Shown: positions 1-9,006, counted from the stretch's first letter. The stretch is DNA of 64,000 bases from Hymenobacter negativus (GCF_016056375.1 NZ_JAEDAE010000004.1:310001-374000); one strand, 5' to 3'. The notes: a model not told the origin generated them from the sequence alone. Numbers and translations: made by a program.

Positions 1-278
1 GGCTGGGTAATGAAGCGTACCTCATACTTCTTACCAAGGAGCCACCTCCTATCTTTAAAGGAATAGGCCAATGGGGCGGTACTTACCGGAATTGGCTTGT
101 CTCCTTTGTTGTATTTAGTTGCGGCATTCGTACACGCGGCATCAGTGGCGTACTGAAATTCCTCTGATGCGACCCTCCCGAACTTCAGCTTATCCGAAAT
201 ATAAATGTGTTCGTCCGTCTCACAGGAAGCAACACTTAGCGCGAATAACAGGCAGGCAACCAATGGATACGGCTTCAT
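1..278 (-). CDS. Putative lipoprotein, 3' end cut by window edge
   Basis: An open frame runs from an ATG at 276-278 to the window edge without a stop, giving about 92 residues of an incomplete protein. It begins MKPYPLVACLLFALSVASC, a short signal peptide whose last residues V-A-S-C form a lipobox, so the mature protein should be lipid-anchored from Cys19. The rest (ETDEHIYISDKLKFG...) is hydrophilic and I do not recognise a family. It is transcribed away from the M13 peptidase, with an AT-rich divergent spacer between them. Function unknown; the evidence is the signal peptide, the long open frame and the position. Confidence 0.6.
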   Translation of the reverse strand, partial: MKPYPLVACLLFALSVASCETDEHIYISDKLKFGRVASEEFQYATDAACTNAATKYNKGDKPIPVSTAPLAYSFKDRRWLLGKKYEVRFITQ

Positions 279-390
279 GAACCAAATATGCAAATTATAC
301 TATCAATATTCATTGTTAGAATTGTTTAATCGAAAAATAATTTAGTAATGTCCTCCTAAACTCAGTGGGCACACAAGCATCCTTTGTAGA

Positions 391-419
391 TTGGTAATTG
401 TCGTTGCCTGCCAACTTTG
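391..419 (+). promoter_or_regulatory. Possible Bacteroidota-type promoter for the M13 peptidase
   Basis: A TTG at 391-393 is followed after 18 bases by CAACTTTG at 412-419, one mismatch from the phylum's TAnnTTTG -7 box. It lies about 65 bases before the chosen start at 483 in an otherwise AT-rich spacer. Weak, motif-only evidence. Confidence 0.3.
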
Positions 420-482
420 CTTGCTGGCTCATGGCCTGACTTTGCAACTCACTTCATCATCAAACGCCGCCGTTTTTCCCGC

Positions 483-2531
483 ATGAAAAAACCCCTCTTC
501 TTGCTTCCTCTGCTGGCCGCGGCCGTCACCGGCTGCCCCTCGAACTCCCTGAAAACGGCCAGCACGGCCGATAAGCCCGACATCCTGCACGCGGCCCTGG
601 ACACGACCGTGGCTCCCGGCGACGACTTTTTCACCTACGCCAATGGCACCTGGCTGAAGAACAACCCCATTCCGGCCTCGGAGAGCAATATGGGCATCGG
701 CAAAAAGGTGCAGGACGAGATTTACACCCGCCTGCGCCAGACCAGCATTGAGGCCGCCGACGCCAAGGCTACGGCCGGCAGCAATCAACAGAAAATCGGC
801 GATTTCTGGGCCGTGGGCATGGATTCGGTGAAGGCTGATAAGCTGGGGGCCACGCCCCTGAAAACGGAACTGGACCGCATCGCGGCAATGAAAACGGTGG
901 CCGAAGTGCCGGGCGTCATCGCCCACGAAATTCCGCTGGGCGTGAATGCGCTCATCGGCCCGCGCGTGGGCCAGGACGATAAGAACAGCGACAAAATGGC
1001 CCTCTACCTGCGTCAGGCGGGCCTGGGCCTGCCCAACCGCGACTACTACTTCAACACCGACTCGCGCACCAAAAACATCCGCGCCGAGTACCTGAAGCAC
1101 GTCGCCAATACCTTCAAGCTGCTGGGCCAGGACGCCGCCACGGCCCAGGCCAACGCCGCCAAAGTAATGGCCCTGGAAACCACGCTGGCCAAGTCCTCGC
1201 GCAAGCTTGAAGCCCTGCGCGACCCCTACGCCAACTACCACAAAATGAGTATTGCGCAGCTCGACAAGCTCACGCCCGGCATCGACTGGAAAACCTGGCT
1301 CGGGCAGATGGGCAGCGCCAAAACGGATACGGTGATTGTGGGCCAGCCCGAGTTTTACCAGACCGTGGGCCAGCTCCTGAAAACCCAGCCGGTCGATACC
1401 TGGAAAGCCTACCTCGCCTGGCACGTGGCCCACGAGTTTGCGCCCACACTCAGCCGCCCGTTCGTGGATGAGAACTTCCATTTCTACGGCACGGTGCTGC
1501 GCGGGGCCACGGCCATTCGCCCGCGCTGGAAGCGGGTGCTCGATATGCAGGAAAACGCCCTGGGCGATGCACTGGGCCAGCTTTTCGTGAAGGAATACTT
1601 CAAGCCCGAGGCCAAAGCTCGCTACGATACGCTGGTGAAAAACATGGTGGCAGCCTTCGCCCAGCACATCCAGAAACTGGATTGGATGAGCGCGCCTACC
1701 AAAGTGGTGGCTCTGGATAAGCTCCACAAAATCACGCCTAAAGTAGGCTACCCCAACAAATGGAAAGATTATTCGAACCTGAAAATTGACCGCAGCTCGC
1801 TGGCCGAAAACGTGATGCGCGCCAACGAGTGGCAGTACAACTACCAGCTGAACAAGCTGGGCAAGCCCGTGGACCGCACCGAGTGGGACATGACGCCCCA
1901 AACTTATAACGCTTACTACAATTCCTCTAACAACGAAATTGTGTTGCCTGCCGCGGCCTTTGCCGTGCCCGGCCTGCTCGATGCCGATGCCGACGACGCG
2001 CTGGTGTATGGCTACGCCGGGGCCAGCACCATCGGCCACGAGCTGACCCACGGCTTCGACGACGAAGGCAGCCAATACGACGCCCACGGCAACCTGCACG
2101 AGTGGTGGAGCAAAGAAGACCGCAAGCGCTTCAATGAGCGTGTGAACGGCATCGTGAAGCAGTTCAACGGCTACACCCTGCTGGATTCGCTGCACATCAA
2201 CGGCAAGGCCACGGCCGGCGAAAACATTGCCGACCTAGGCGGCATCGTCATTGGTTTGGATGCTTTCAAGAAAACCAAGCAGTACAAGGAAGGCAAGAAA
2301 ATCAACGGCCTCACGCCCACGCAACGCTATTTCCTGGGCTATGCCCTGGGCTGGCAGATGCACGTGCGCGACGAAAGCCTGGCCTCACAACTGCTCACCG
2401 ATGTGCACTCGCCCGCCCAGTACCGCGTGAACGGCCCGATGGCCGACGTGCCCGCCTTCTACGAAGCCTTTGGCATCAAGCCCGGCCAGAAGCTCTACCG
2501 CTCCGATTCGACGCGGGTGGTTATCTGGTAA
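483..2531 (+). CDS. M13 family zinc metallopeptidase (neprilysin/PepO-like), lipoprotein
   Basis: Zinc endopeptidase of family M13, which cleaves short peptides outside the cytoplasm. The start at 483 gives MKKPLFLLPLLAAAVTGC, a lipoprotein signal with a V-T-G-C lipobox; the in-frame ATG-less extension upstream to 417 adds only non-signal sequence. The zinc motif HELTH is at residues 519-523 (H519, E520, H523) inside TIGHELTHGFDDEG, and the third ligand is in GENIADLGG (E580, with D584). The conserved NAYYNSSNNEIVLPAA stretch before the zinc motif is the usual substrate-binding strand. The protein is 682 residues, normal for M13, and ends RVVIW, close to the family's usual terminal tryptophan. 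It stands alone; the next gene is convergent. Confidence 0.93.
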   Translation: MKKPLFLLPLLAAAVTGCPSNSLKTASTADKPDILHAALDTTVAPGDDFFTYANGTWLKNNPIPASESNMGIGKKVQDEIYTRLRQTSIEAADAKATAGSNQQKIGDFWAVGMDSVKADKLGATPLKTELDRIAAMKTVAEVPGVIAHEIPLGVNALIGPRVGQDDKNSDKMALYLRQAGLGLPNRDYYFNTDSRTKNIRAEYLKHVANTFKLLGQDAATAQANAAKVMALETTLAKSSRKLEALRDPYANYHKMSIAQLDKLTPGIDWKTWLGQMGSAKTDTVIVGQPEFYQTVGQLLKTQPVDTWKAYLAWHVAHEFAPTLSRPFVDENFHFYGTVLRGATAIRPRWKRVLDMQENALGDALGQLFVKEYFKPEAKARYDTLVKNMVAAFAQHIQKLDWMSAPTKVVALDKLHKITPKVGYPNKWKDYSNLKIDRSSLAENVMRANEWQYNYQLNKLGKPVDRTEWDMTPQTYNAYYNSSNNEIVLPAAAFAVPGLLDADADDALVYGYAGASTIGHELTHGFDDEGSQYDAHGNLHEWWSKEDRKRFNERVNGIVKQFNGYTLLDSLHINGKATAGENIADLGGIVIGLDAFKKTKQYKEGKKINGLTPTQRYFLGYALGWQMHVRDESLASQLLTDVHSPAQYRVNGPMADVPAFYEAFGIKPGQKLYRSDSTRVVIW

Positions 2532-2538
2532 CCGGCAT

Positions 2539-2616
2539 ATTAGCGGGTTAGTGGATGGGTGAATTATTGTTGCGAACGAAGCCGTAACAACCCACCAATT
2601 CACTAACCCGCCAATC
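2539..2616. repeat. Imperfect intergenic inverted repeat (GGGTTAGTG type)
   Basis: Between the convergent M13 peptidase and sensor kinase genes, TAGCGGGTTAGTG with GGGTGAATTATTGTT on the left is mirrored by AACAACCCACCAATTCACTAA and CCCGCCAATCCACTA on the right. The arms are built from short purine-rich words and pair imperfectly. It begins eight bases after the peptidase stop and ends just before the kinase stop on the other strand, so it could serve as a shared 3' hairpin. Confidence 0.6.
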
Positions 2617-2618
2617 CA

Positions 2619-4577
2619 CTACTTCGCCGCTGGCAAACTCACCGTTACGTTAGTCCCCGCCCCGGGGCGGCTCTGAATCACGAGCGTGCCGCCGTGGCGG
2701 TGCACAAAGGCCCGGCACAAAGCCAAGCCTAAGCCCAGCCCGGTAGCCTGGGGCACGGGTGATGGCTCGGGCAGCGCCGGACCGCTCATGAGCGACGACA
2801 CGGTAGCCGCGCTCATGCCCGGCCCGGTATCGGTGCAGCTGAGCAGGACCATGCGGGGGTCATCGGGGTCGCGGGCGGCTTCGAGGTGCACGTGGCCGCC
2901 GGCGGGCATGAATTTCAAGGCGTTGCCCACCAGATTGCGCAGGATGGTGCGCGTCATGTTGCGGTCGGCCAGCAGGCGCAAATCGGGCGGGGCGGCCATG
3001 GTGATGTGCTGCCAGCTGGCGGCGGCTGTGGTCTGGTACAGGGCCTGGCACTCGGCAAACAGTTCCGTGACCAGCAAGGGTGCGGGACGGCAGTCCAGCT
3101 CGCCGGTCTGGCTCACGGCCCAGTTCAGCACGTTGTCGAGCAAGTGGTTGAGGCTGTCGGAGGCCTGGCGCACCAGTGCGGGCAGCCGGGCCAGGCCGGC
3201 CTGGTCGTTCTGGGCAATGTACGAGTCAATCAGGCTGGTGACGCCGGCAAAGGCCGTGACTGGGCCGCGCAAGTCGTGGGCCACGATGGCGTAGAGCTTG
3301 TCCTTGAACACGGCCACGGCGCGCAGCTCCTCGGAGGCTTTTTCCAGGGCGCGGTTATTGGCGGCCAGGGCGGCGCGGCTGCGGCGAAGGTTGCGGTGCA
3401 GGTACACGGCTACCAGCAGCCCCAGCGCCAGAATAGCCACGGCGGCCGCCAACACGCGGTTGTGCCAGCCCTGCTCGGCCTGCTGCGCCGTGAGCTGGCG
3501 CAGGCGGCGGGCGCGCTCCTGGGTTTCGTAGCTGACCTGGGCCGCCGCCAGGGTTTGCATGGTCTGACGATTATTCAGGGTGTCGTTCAGGTCCACGTAG
3601 CGCTTGTTCCACTCATAGGCTTCGCGGTACTTGTCATGCTCAGCGGCTTCGGCGGCCAGAATGCTGTAGGCGTCGAGCACGCGCTCCAGGTAGCCGCTTT
3701 GGCGGGCCAGGCTCAGGGCTTCGCGCACGGCGGCGTCGGCCCGGTCGGGCTGGTCGGTCTGGATGTAGTACATCGCAAACAGAATCAGCTGCTCGGCCTG
3801 GTTGCGGGCTGCGTGCTGGCGGCGGCTGATGGCCAGCGCCTGCGTGAGCAGCCGTTTCACCCGGGGCAGGCGGCCCAGCTGCATCTGGTAAGTTGCCAGG
3901 CTGGAGAGGTAGGTCGATTCGGCCGTGGAGTCACTTTCGCGGCGGGCCAAAGCCAGCGCCAGCGAATCGAAATGCAAGGCCTGCGTCACCTGCCGCCGAA
4001 AAAAGAACAGGCTGCCCACATTGCCCAGCAGCTTCATGCGGGTATGGCCGCTCACCCCGGGCCGCTGGCTGAGCTGGAGCGCCCGCTGGTAGTGCCGCCA
4101 GGCCGTGGTGGAGTCGCCCCGCTCGTGGTAGATGCTGCCCTGCGCGGTGTACACGCGCATCAGGGCATCGCTGTCATGCTGGGTGCGGGCCAGCTCTTCG
4201 GCTTCGTTCAGCAGGCTCAGGGTCTCCGGGCCGTTGGATAGGTTGGCGTAGCAGCTGGCCAAGCTCAGCAGGCTGCGCAGCAGGCCGGGCTCCTGTTCGT
4301 CGGCGGGCAGGGTACGGGCCAGGGCCACGGCAGCCTCGCCGTAGGGAAGGGCACGGGCGGGCTGCTCGTCGTGCAGCCGGTAGCACATGGCCGTGAGCAG
4401 GCGCAGCCGGGTGGTATCGGGCAGGCGGGTGGCCAGCTGCCGGCGCAAAACCTCGGTGCTGGCCGGCACAACGGCCCCGGCTTGGGCAGGCACTAATTGC
4501 ACCAGCAGCCCCAGGGCTATCAGCCATCTCAGCAAAAAACCGGGCCGCGTCATAAATGGCTGCATAGTGCTAGTCAA
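2619..4577 (-). CDS. TPR-repeat sensor histidine kinase
   Basis: Membrane histidine kinase with a periplasmic TPR sensor. The N-terminus has a signal/anchor (RPGFLLRWLIALGLLVQL), then about 300 residues of helical tetratricopeptide-like repeats, a transmembrane helix near residue 375 (AAAVAILALGLLVAVYL), a short coiled coil, and the kinase core. The phospho-accepting His is in IVAHDLRGP (about residue 434), the N box is RNLVGNALKFMPAGG, and the G boxes are DTGPGMS and GLGLGLALC. The start could be the Met at residue 9 (4553), which puts the signal peptide nearer the N-terminus. No response regulator is adjacent, so its partner is unknown. This architecture is common in Cytophagales. Confidence 0.9.
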   Translation of the reverse strand: MTSTMQPFMTRPGFLLRWLIALGLLVQLVPAQAGAVVPASTEVLRRQLATRLPDTTRLRLLTAMCYRLHDEQPARALPYGEAAVALARTLPADEQEPGLLRSLLSLASCYANLSNGPETLSLLNEAEELARTQHDSDALMRVYTAQGSIYHERGDSTTAWRHYQRALQLSQRPGVSGHTRMKLLGNVGSLFFFRRQVTQALHFDSLALALARRESDSTAESTYLSSLATYQMQLGRLPRVKRLLTQALAISRRQHAARNQAEQLILFAMYYIQTDQPDRADAAVREALSLARQSGYLERVLDAYSILAAEAAEHDKYREAYEWNKRYVDLNDTLNNRQTMQTLAAAQVSYETQERARRLRQLTAQQAEQGWHNRVLAAAVAILALGLLVAVYLHRNLRRSRAALAANNRALEKASEELRAVAVFKDKLYAIVAHDLRGPVTAFAGVTSLIDSYIAQNDQAGLARLPALVRQASDSLNHLLDNVLNWAVSQTGELDCRPAPLLVTELFAECQALYQTTAAASWQHITMAAPPDLRLLADRNMTRTILRNLVGNALKFMPAGGHVHLEAARDPDDPRMVLLSCTDTGPGMSAATVSSLMSGPALPEPSPVPQATGLGLGLALCRAFVHRHGGTLVIQSRPGAGTNVTVSLPAAK

Positions 4578-4828
4578 AGATAAGCACTGCGCCGTTAACT
4601 TTCACGCTTTAATGCTATTTCAGCATGACCATATATTCCCAATTTGAAACGCTACGCCAGGTATAAAAGGCGCACAGGCGGGATAACAATTGATTTTATC
4701 TGATTAATTCTACGGGCTGCCAACTCCAAAAATGGACTCTGGGCACGATGATACAATTTTTAACACAGCAGTTCAACGAACTGCCAGGCCAACGGCACGG
4801 CCATCAGCCCGGCTACTGGCAGCGCTTG

Positions 4829-5698
4829 TTATTGGGCGGCGTCGCGCTCGGCCTGCCGGGCCAGCTTGGCGTTGAGGCGGGCGGCGTCGCCGCGGCGCAC
4901 CACGCGGGCAATGTGAATGCTGAGCTCGTAGAGCAACAGGATGGGAATGGTGACGATAATCTGGGCCGAGATGTCGGGCGGGGTGATAACGGCCGCAATG
5001 ATGAGGATGACCACAATGGCGTGCTTGCGGTAGGTCTGCATGATTTCGGGCGACACGATGCCGGCCTTGGCTAGGAAGAACACAATCATAGGCAGCTCGA
5101 ACACGAAAGCGCACGACACGCTCATGGTGGTGAGCGTGCTCAGGTAGCTCTGCATGTCAATCTGGTTTTCGATGCTGGCATCGACCACGTAGCCGGCCAG
5201 GAAGTTGATGCTGAGCGGCGCGGCAATGTAGTAGCCGAACAGCAGCCCGCAAATGAACAGCACCGACACGAAGAACACGGCCCCCTGCGAGTTGGCCCGC
5301 TCATGCGGGTAGAGGCCTGGCTTCACGAAGCGCCAGATTTCCCAGAACAAATACGGAAACGCCAGCAGAATGCCCACGATGAACGACGTGCTGATGTGCA
5401 TGGTGAGCTGCCCGCTCATCTCGCGGTTCTGAATCACAAAGCCCACGTCGTTGATGCACAAATCGGGCGCGTGCACCCACTGCCCGAACTTGCAAAACAT
5501 GCGGTAGGTCCAGAAATCGGGCCGCGAAGGGCCCAGAATCAGGGTGTGAAACAGGAAGTCTTTGGCGAAAAACGCACCGGTGGCAAACACCACCACCGAA
5601 ATAGCCGCCCGGATGATGTGCCAGCGCAACGCCTCCAAGTGGTCGATGAAGGACATTTCGTGCTGGTCGCCCGAGGAGTTTGTTTGTTGAGGTTGCAC
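4829..5698 (-). CDS. tatC: Twin-arginine translocase subunit TatC
   Basis: Core receptor of the Tat pathway, which exports folded proteins carrying an RR signal. The N-terminus has the TatC signature MSFIDHLEALRWHI, followed by the long first periplasmic loop and six hydrophobic segments; the conserved FLAYPYLFWEIWRF-like stretch is seen as AFPYLFWEIWRFVKPGLYPHE. At 289 residues it is in the normal range for the phylum. The listed start is GTG; an internal ATG at 5656 begins exactly at MSFIDHLEAL and is a real alternative giving 275 residues. No tatA gene lies next to it. It is followed on the far side by glyA across a long inverted repeat. Confidence 0.94.
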   Translation of the reverse strand: MQPQQTNSSGDQHEMSFIDHLEALRWHIIRAAISVVVFATGAFFAKDFLFHTLILGPSRPDFWTYRMFCKFGQWVHAPDLCINDVGFVIQNREMSGQLTMHISTSFIVGILLAFPYLFWEIWRFVKPGLYPHERANSQGAVFFVSVLFICGLLFGYYIAAPLSINFLAGYVVDASIENQIDMQSYLSTLTTMSVSCAFVFELPMIVFFLAKAGIVSPEIMQTYRKHAIVVILIIAAVITPPDISAQIIVTIPILLLYELSIHIARVVRRGDAARLNAKLARQAERDAAQ

Positions 5699-5737
5699 GG
5701 AAGAGGAACGGGGAAATTAAAGGGAAGGGGATAAAAC

Positions 5738-5847
5738 CGTTTGTCATCCTGAGCGCAGCGAAGGACCTTATCACGCTCGCAGCAGCTGGATTACTGCAAA
5801 CCGTTTAGCGGTGATAAGGCCCTTCGCTGCGCTCAGGATGACAAACG
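5738..5847. repeat. Long inverted repeat, GTCATCCTGAGCGCAGCGAAGG family, copy 1
   Basis: Left arm CGTTTGTCATCCTGAGCGCA then GCGAAGGACCTTATCAC, right arm GTGATAAGGCCCTTCGCTGC then GCTCAGGATGACAAACG, around a loop of about 35 bases. It lies between tatC and glyA. When translated, these arms give the VILSAAKDL and RSFAALRMT peptides that litter spurious ORFs in many bacterial genomes, a known sign of this dispersed family. Confidence 0.9.
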
Positions 5848-5869
5848 ATTTAGTCCTATACGTAAAAAC

Positions 5870-7162
5870 CTACGCAAAAAGCGGGTAGTCCTGTAGCCAG
5901 GTGTTCACGCGCTGGCGCACCTGCCCGATGCGGGTGTCGTTGTCGTGGTTCATCAGGGTTTCGTCAATCAGCTCCACGATGCGGTGCATGTCGGTTTCGC
6001 CCAGGCCGCGGGTAGTTACGGCGGCCGAGCCAATGCGGATGCCGCTGGTCACAAACGGCGACTTGTCATCAAACGGCACCATGTTTTTGTTGATGGTGAT
6101 GTCGGCCTTCACCAGCGTGTTTTCGGCCAGCTTGCCGCTGAGGCCCTTCGAGCGCAGGTCAATCAGCATGAGGTGGTTGTCGGTGCCGCCCGAAATGATG
6201 TCGTAGCCCAGGCCCACGAAGCCTTTGGCCAGGGCCTGGGCGTTGCGGGCCACCTGCTGGGTGTAGGTTTTGAAGTCGTCGGTCAGCGCCTCGCCGAAGG
6301 CCACGGCCTTGGCGGCGATGACGTGCTCCAGCGGGCCGCCCTGGGTGCCGGGGAACACGGCCGAATCGAGCAGGGCCGACATGGGACGGATTTCGCCTTT
6401 CGGGGTTTTCAGGCCGAAGGGGTTGTCGAAGTCCTGGCCCAGCATGATGAGGCCGCCGCGCGGGCCGCGCAGGGTTTTGTGCGTGGTGGTGGTCACGATG
6501 TGGCAGTGCTCGAAGGGCGAGTTGAGCAAACCCGTGGCGATGAGGGCCGAGGGGTGCGAGATGTCGGCCAGCAGCAGGGCGCCCACTTCATCGGCGGCTT
6601 CGCGCAGGGCTTTGTAGTTCCAGTCGCGCGAGTAGGCCGAGGCGCCGCAGATAATCAGTTTGGGGCGCTCGCGGCGAGCAGTTTCCTTGATTTTGCTCCA
6701 GTCGATGAGGCCGGTTTCTTTTTCGACCCCATAGAAGCTGGGCTGGTAGAGTTTGCCCGAGAAGTTCACGGCCGAGCCGTGGGTGAGGTGGCCGCCGTGC
6801 GAGAGGTCGAAGCCAAGGATTTTGTCGCCGGGCTGCAGGCAGGCCAGCATCACGGCGGCGTTGGCCTGGGCGCCGGAGTGGGGCTGCACGTTGGCCCACT
6901 GCACACCAAACAGTTGCTTGATGCGGTCGATGGCCAGCTGCTCCACCTGGTCCACCACTTCACAGCCGCCGTAGTAGCGCTTGCCGGGCAGGCCCTCGGC
7001 GTACTTGTTGGTGAGCACGGAGCCCTGAGCGGCCATCACCTGCTCCGACACGTAGTTTTCGGAGGCGATGAGTTCGAGGCCGTGGGTCTGGCGGGTTTTC
7101 TCCTGCGCGATGAGGTCGAAAACGGCGGTATCGAGGAGGCGGGCGGGGGCGGCTGTTTGCAT
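5870..7162 (-). CDS. glyA: Serine hydroxymethyltransferase
   Basis: PLP enzyme that converts serine and tetrahydrofolate to glycine and 5,10-methylene-tetrahydrofolate, the main entry of one-carbon units. Diagnostic stretches are [37 protein letters not shown], the PLP-lysine motif [14 protein letters not shown], and [19 protein letters not shown]. The start at 7162 gives [19 protein letters not shown] and a normal 430-residue protein. The frame stays open for another 41 codons upstream, but those run through the inverted repeat at 7221-7326 and encode repeat-derived peptide ([11 protein letters not shown]), so they are excluded. TACCTTTA just before the start resembles a -7 box with one mismatch. 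Confidence 0.96.
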   Translation of the reverse strand: MQTAAPARLLDTAVFDLIAQEKTRQTHGLELIASENYVSEQVMAAQGSVLTNKYAEGLPGKRYYGGCEVVDQVEQLAIDRIKQLFGVQWANVQPHSGAQANAAVMLACLQPGDKILGFDLSHGGHLTHGSAVNFSGKLYQPSFYGVEKETGLIDWSKIKETARRERPKLIICGASAYSRDWNYKALREAADEVGALLLADISHPSALIATGLLNSPFEHCHIVTTTTHKTLRGPRGGLIMLGQDFDNPFGLKTPKGEIRPMSALLDSAVFPGTQGGPLEHVIAAKAVAFGEALTDDFKTYTQQVARNAQALAKGFVGLGYDIISGGTDNHLMLIDLRSKGLSGKLAENTLVKADITINKNMVPFDDKSPFVTSGIRIGSAAVTTRGLGETDMHRIVELIDETLMNHDNDTRIGQVRQRVNTWLQDYPLFA

Positions 7163-7175
7163 GGACGTAAAGGTA

Positions 7176-7372
7176 AGGGGGGATAAGGGATAGGGAATAC
7201 GCGAGGAGGGGATAGGGGTGCTTGTCATCCTGAGCACAGCGAAGGACCTTACCACTGTTGCGCCAATTGGATTGCAGCCAACCATTCTGTAATGAGAAGG
7301 TCCTTCGCTGCGCTCAGGACGACAAGTACCCCTTTGCCCTATTCCCTCTTACCCTTATCCCTTATTCCCCAT
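7176..7372. repeat. Nested double inverted repeat between glyA and a sigma factor gene
   Basis: The inner part (7221-7326) is copy 2 of the GTCATCCTGAG family: CTTGTCATCCTGAGCACAGC on the left and GCTGCGCTCAGGACGACAAG on the right. Outside it lie a second pair of arms made of different sequence: GGGGGATAAGGGATAGGGAATA on the left is mirrored by TATTCCCTCTTACCCTTATC and CCTTATTCCCC on the right. The whole structure sits between the divergent starts of glyA and the sigma factor. Confidence 0.8.
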
Positions 7373-7408
7373 TTCCGTCGTTACTTGCTATGGCCTTTAC
7401 TGTCTGCT

Positions 7409-7930
7409 ATGTCCACTCCTCTTGCCGAAACCCTTACTCAGCTGCGCATCGGCAATCAGAAATTTCTGATTGACTTTTACCAGCGCAGCCGGCACCTGTT
7501 TGCCCGCTGGGCGCAGCGCAAGCACCGGCTGCCGCCCGACAAGGCCCACGGCCTGCTGCAAGACACACTACTCGATTTCTACGACCACGTGGCCGACGGC
7601 CGCATCACCCGCATGCCCGAGGACCTGCGCGCCTACCTCTACGGCATGGCCCAGGAGCGCATTGCGGCCCAGGTGCCCGCCCACCAGCCCCTGCCCGCCG
7701 CCGAGGCCAGCCGCCGCCAGCGCCTGCTGGCCCAGTTCAACCAGCTCAGCACCGACTGCCAGCAGGTGCTCACCTACTTCTACTTCCGGGGCTACCATTT
7801 CGAGAAGATGGGCGGCAAAATGGGCTTTCCTAACGCCACCGTGGCCCGCCGCCAGAAAAGCACCTGCCTGCGCAAGCTATACGACCTGGTGCGCGGCGGC
7901 TATGAGCCGATAACGGGCGAGGTGGCGTGA
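7409..7930 (+). CDS. RNA polymerase sigma factor, sigma-70/ECF-like
   Basis: Small sigma-70 family protein, 173 residues from the ATG at 7409 (MSTPLAETLTQLRIGNQKFL). A region 2-like helix set is visible at FLIDFYQRSRHLFARWAQ and LLQDTLLDFYDHV, and a region 4 helix-turn-helix in STDCQQVLTYFYFRGYHFEK followed by MGFPNATVARRQKSTCLRKL. It is an ECF-size protein with divergent region 2. The frame extends upstream into the nested repeat ([10 protein letters not shown]), which is not coding. The gene that follows in the same direction encodes a single-pass membrane protein and is probably its regulator, as in other Bacteroidota sigma/anti-sigma pairs. Transcription would start within or just after the repeat. 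Confidence 0.8.
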   Translation: MSTPLAETLTQLRIGNQKFLIDFYQRSRHLFARWAQRKHRLPPDKAHGLLQDTLLDFYDHVADGRITRMPEDLRAYLYGMAQERIAAQVPAHQPLPAAEASRRQRLLAQFNQLSTDCQQVLTYFYFRGYHFEKMGGKMGFPNATVARRQKSTCLRKLYDLVRGGYEPITGEVA

Positions 7931-7967
7931 GGAGGCTGAACGAAACAAGCACAACGGAAAACATCCC

Positions 7968-8057
7968 TCATGCCGAGCGCAGCGAAGCATCTTTACCGCT
8001 TCGTTGAATCGATTGGATTACTATTGCGGTAAAGATGCTTCGCTGCGCTCGGCATGA
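7968..8057. repeat. Long inverted repeat, CATGCCGAGCGCAGCGAAGC variant, copy 3
   Basis: Left arm TCATGCCGAGCGCAGCGAAG then CATCTTTACCGC, right arm GCGGTAAAGATGCTTCGCTG then CGCTCGGCATGA. It differs from copies 1 and 2 by the CATGCCG/CATCTTTACC words but keeps the GAGCGCAGCGAAG core. It lies between the sigma factor and its membrane partner, within what would be one transcript. Confidence 0.9.
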
Positions 8058-8107
8058 CGGGCTTTTAATTAATCGTCTCCTCCCACACTCTCTTTCCCCT
8101 TCGCCCC

Positions 8108-8914
8108 GTGCCCATAGACCTCCGCCCCTACTTCGATGAGCTCGAACGCTTCGCCGACGGCCAGATGAGCCCGGCCGAGCAGGATGCTTTCGAGCTGCGG
8201 CTGGAGCAGGACGAGGCCCTGGCCGACGCCCACGCCGCCTACGAGCAGCTGACCGCCGACCTGCGCTGGGCGGCCGGCCACGACACCCTGCGCCAGCGCC
8301 TGCAAGCCCTCGACGACCGCATGAACGAGCGCGGCACCGCGCTGGCCCGCGCCCACCACCTGGCCCAGCGCCGCCAGCGCCGCTGGGCCGTGTGGGGCAC
8401 CGTGGGCGCGGTGCTGCTGCTGGCCGCCGGCGTGGCCTCCTGGTACCTGGGCCGCCCCGGCCCGGCCCGCCCCGCCCGCAGCTGGGAAGCCTACTACCAG
8501 CCCGACCCCGGCCCCGCCGTGACCACCGGCCTGCTGCACAGCCGCCCCCTGCTGGCCGAAGCCCTCGACCAGTACCAGTCTGGCCACTACCCGGCCGCCC
8601 TGCACTCGCTGGGCCGCGTGAACCCCGGCAACGTGGGCGCCGACACCCTGCTCTACCTGCGCGGCCTGATGCTGCTGCGCCAGGGCCAGGGCAACGCCGC
8701 CCAGCTCTACCTGCGCCGCGTGAGCGACGACAGCGCCGCTTCCGGCAGCGAGCTGGCCCGCCGCGCCCGCTACCATCTCGGTATGGCCTACTGGCAGGCC
8801 CAGGAGCTGGCCCCCGCCCTGGCCACCCTCCGCGCCGTAGCCGCCGACTCGCTCAGTCCCTACCGCGCCTCGGCCCACCGGGCGGTGGCGGCGGGCGTGC
8901 TGGACGGGCAATAG
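8108..8914 (+). CDS. Single-pass membrane protein with TPR-like C-terminus, putative anti-sigma factor
   Basis: A 268-residue protein with a GTG start. An acidic cytoplasmic part (FDELERFADGQMSPAEQDAF) resembles the N-terminus of anti-sigma factors, then a transmembrane helix near residue 100 (AVWGTVGAVLLLAAGVASW) and an extracytoplasmic Ala/Leu-rich helical region with TPR-like periodicity (DQYQSGHYPAALHSLGRVN, ARYHLGMAYWQAQELAPAL). No zinc-finger HxxxCxxC is seen, so it is not a classical ZAS anti-sigma. Its position 177 bases downstream of the sigma gene is the main reason for the functional suggestion. A hairpin repeat lies between the two genes. Confidence 0.65.
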   Translation: MPIDLRPYFDELERFADGQMSPAEQDAFELRLEQDEALADAHAAYEQLTADLRWAAGHDTLRQRLQALDDRMNERGTALARAHHLAQRRQRRWAVWGTVGAVLLLAAGVASWYLGRPGPARPARSWEAYYQPDPGPAVTTGLLHSRPLLAEALDQYQSGHYPAALHSLGRVNPGNVGADTLLYLRGLMLLRQGQGNAAQLYLRRVSDDSAASGSELARRARYHLGMAYWQAQELAPALATLRAVAADSLSPYRASAHRAVAAGVLDGQ

Positions 8915-8978
8915 GGTGCGCTGACCTGATGCAGCGCCGCCAAATTCAGAAGTTTCACCAGATTTAACTTCGACAAGA

Positions 8979-9006
8979 AGCCCCGGCCGCAAACGCAGCC
9001 GGGGCT
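8979..9006 (-). terminator. Hairpin between convergent genes
   Basis: AGCCCCGGC, a 10-base loop, then GCCGGGGCT. On the minus strand the stem follows the T9SS gene's stop and is followed by TCTTGTCG. It is a probable terminator for that gene and possibly for both convergent transcripts. Confidence 0.7.

Noticed and set aside
429-2195. 588-codon open frame opposite the M13 peptidase
   Set aside because: It is a GC-rich antisense shadow: Val/Gly/His-rich with no motif, fully covered by the peptidase gene.
2886-4241. 451-codon plus-strand frame opposite the sensor kinase
   Set aside because: Low-complexity G/A/Q/V-rich translation without motifs; the kinase on the other strand has all catalytic boxes.
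7258-7473. Small frame across the nested inverted repeat
   Set aside because: Its peptide ([17 protein letters not shown]) is translated repeat sequence, not a protein.
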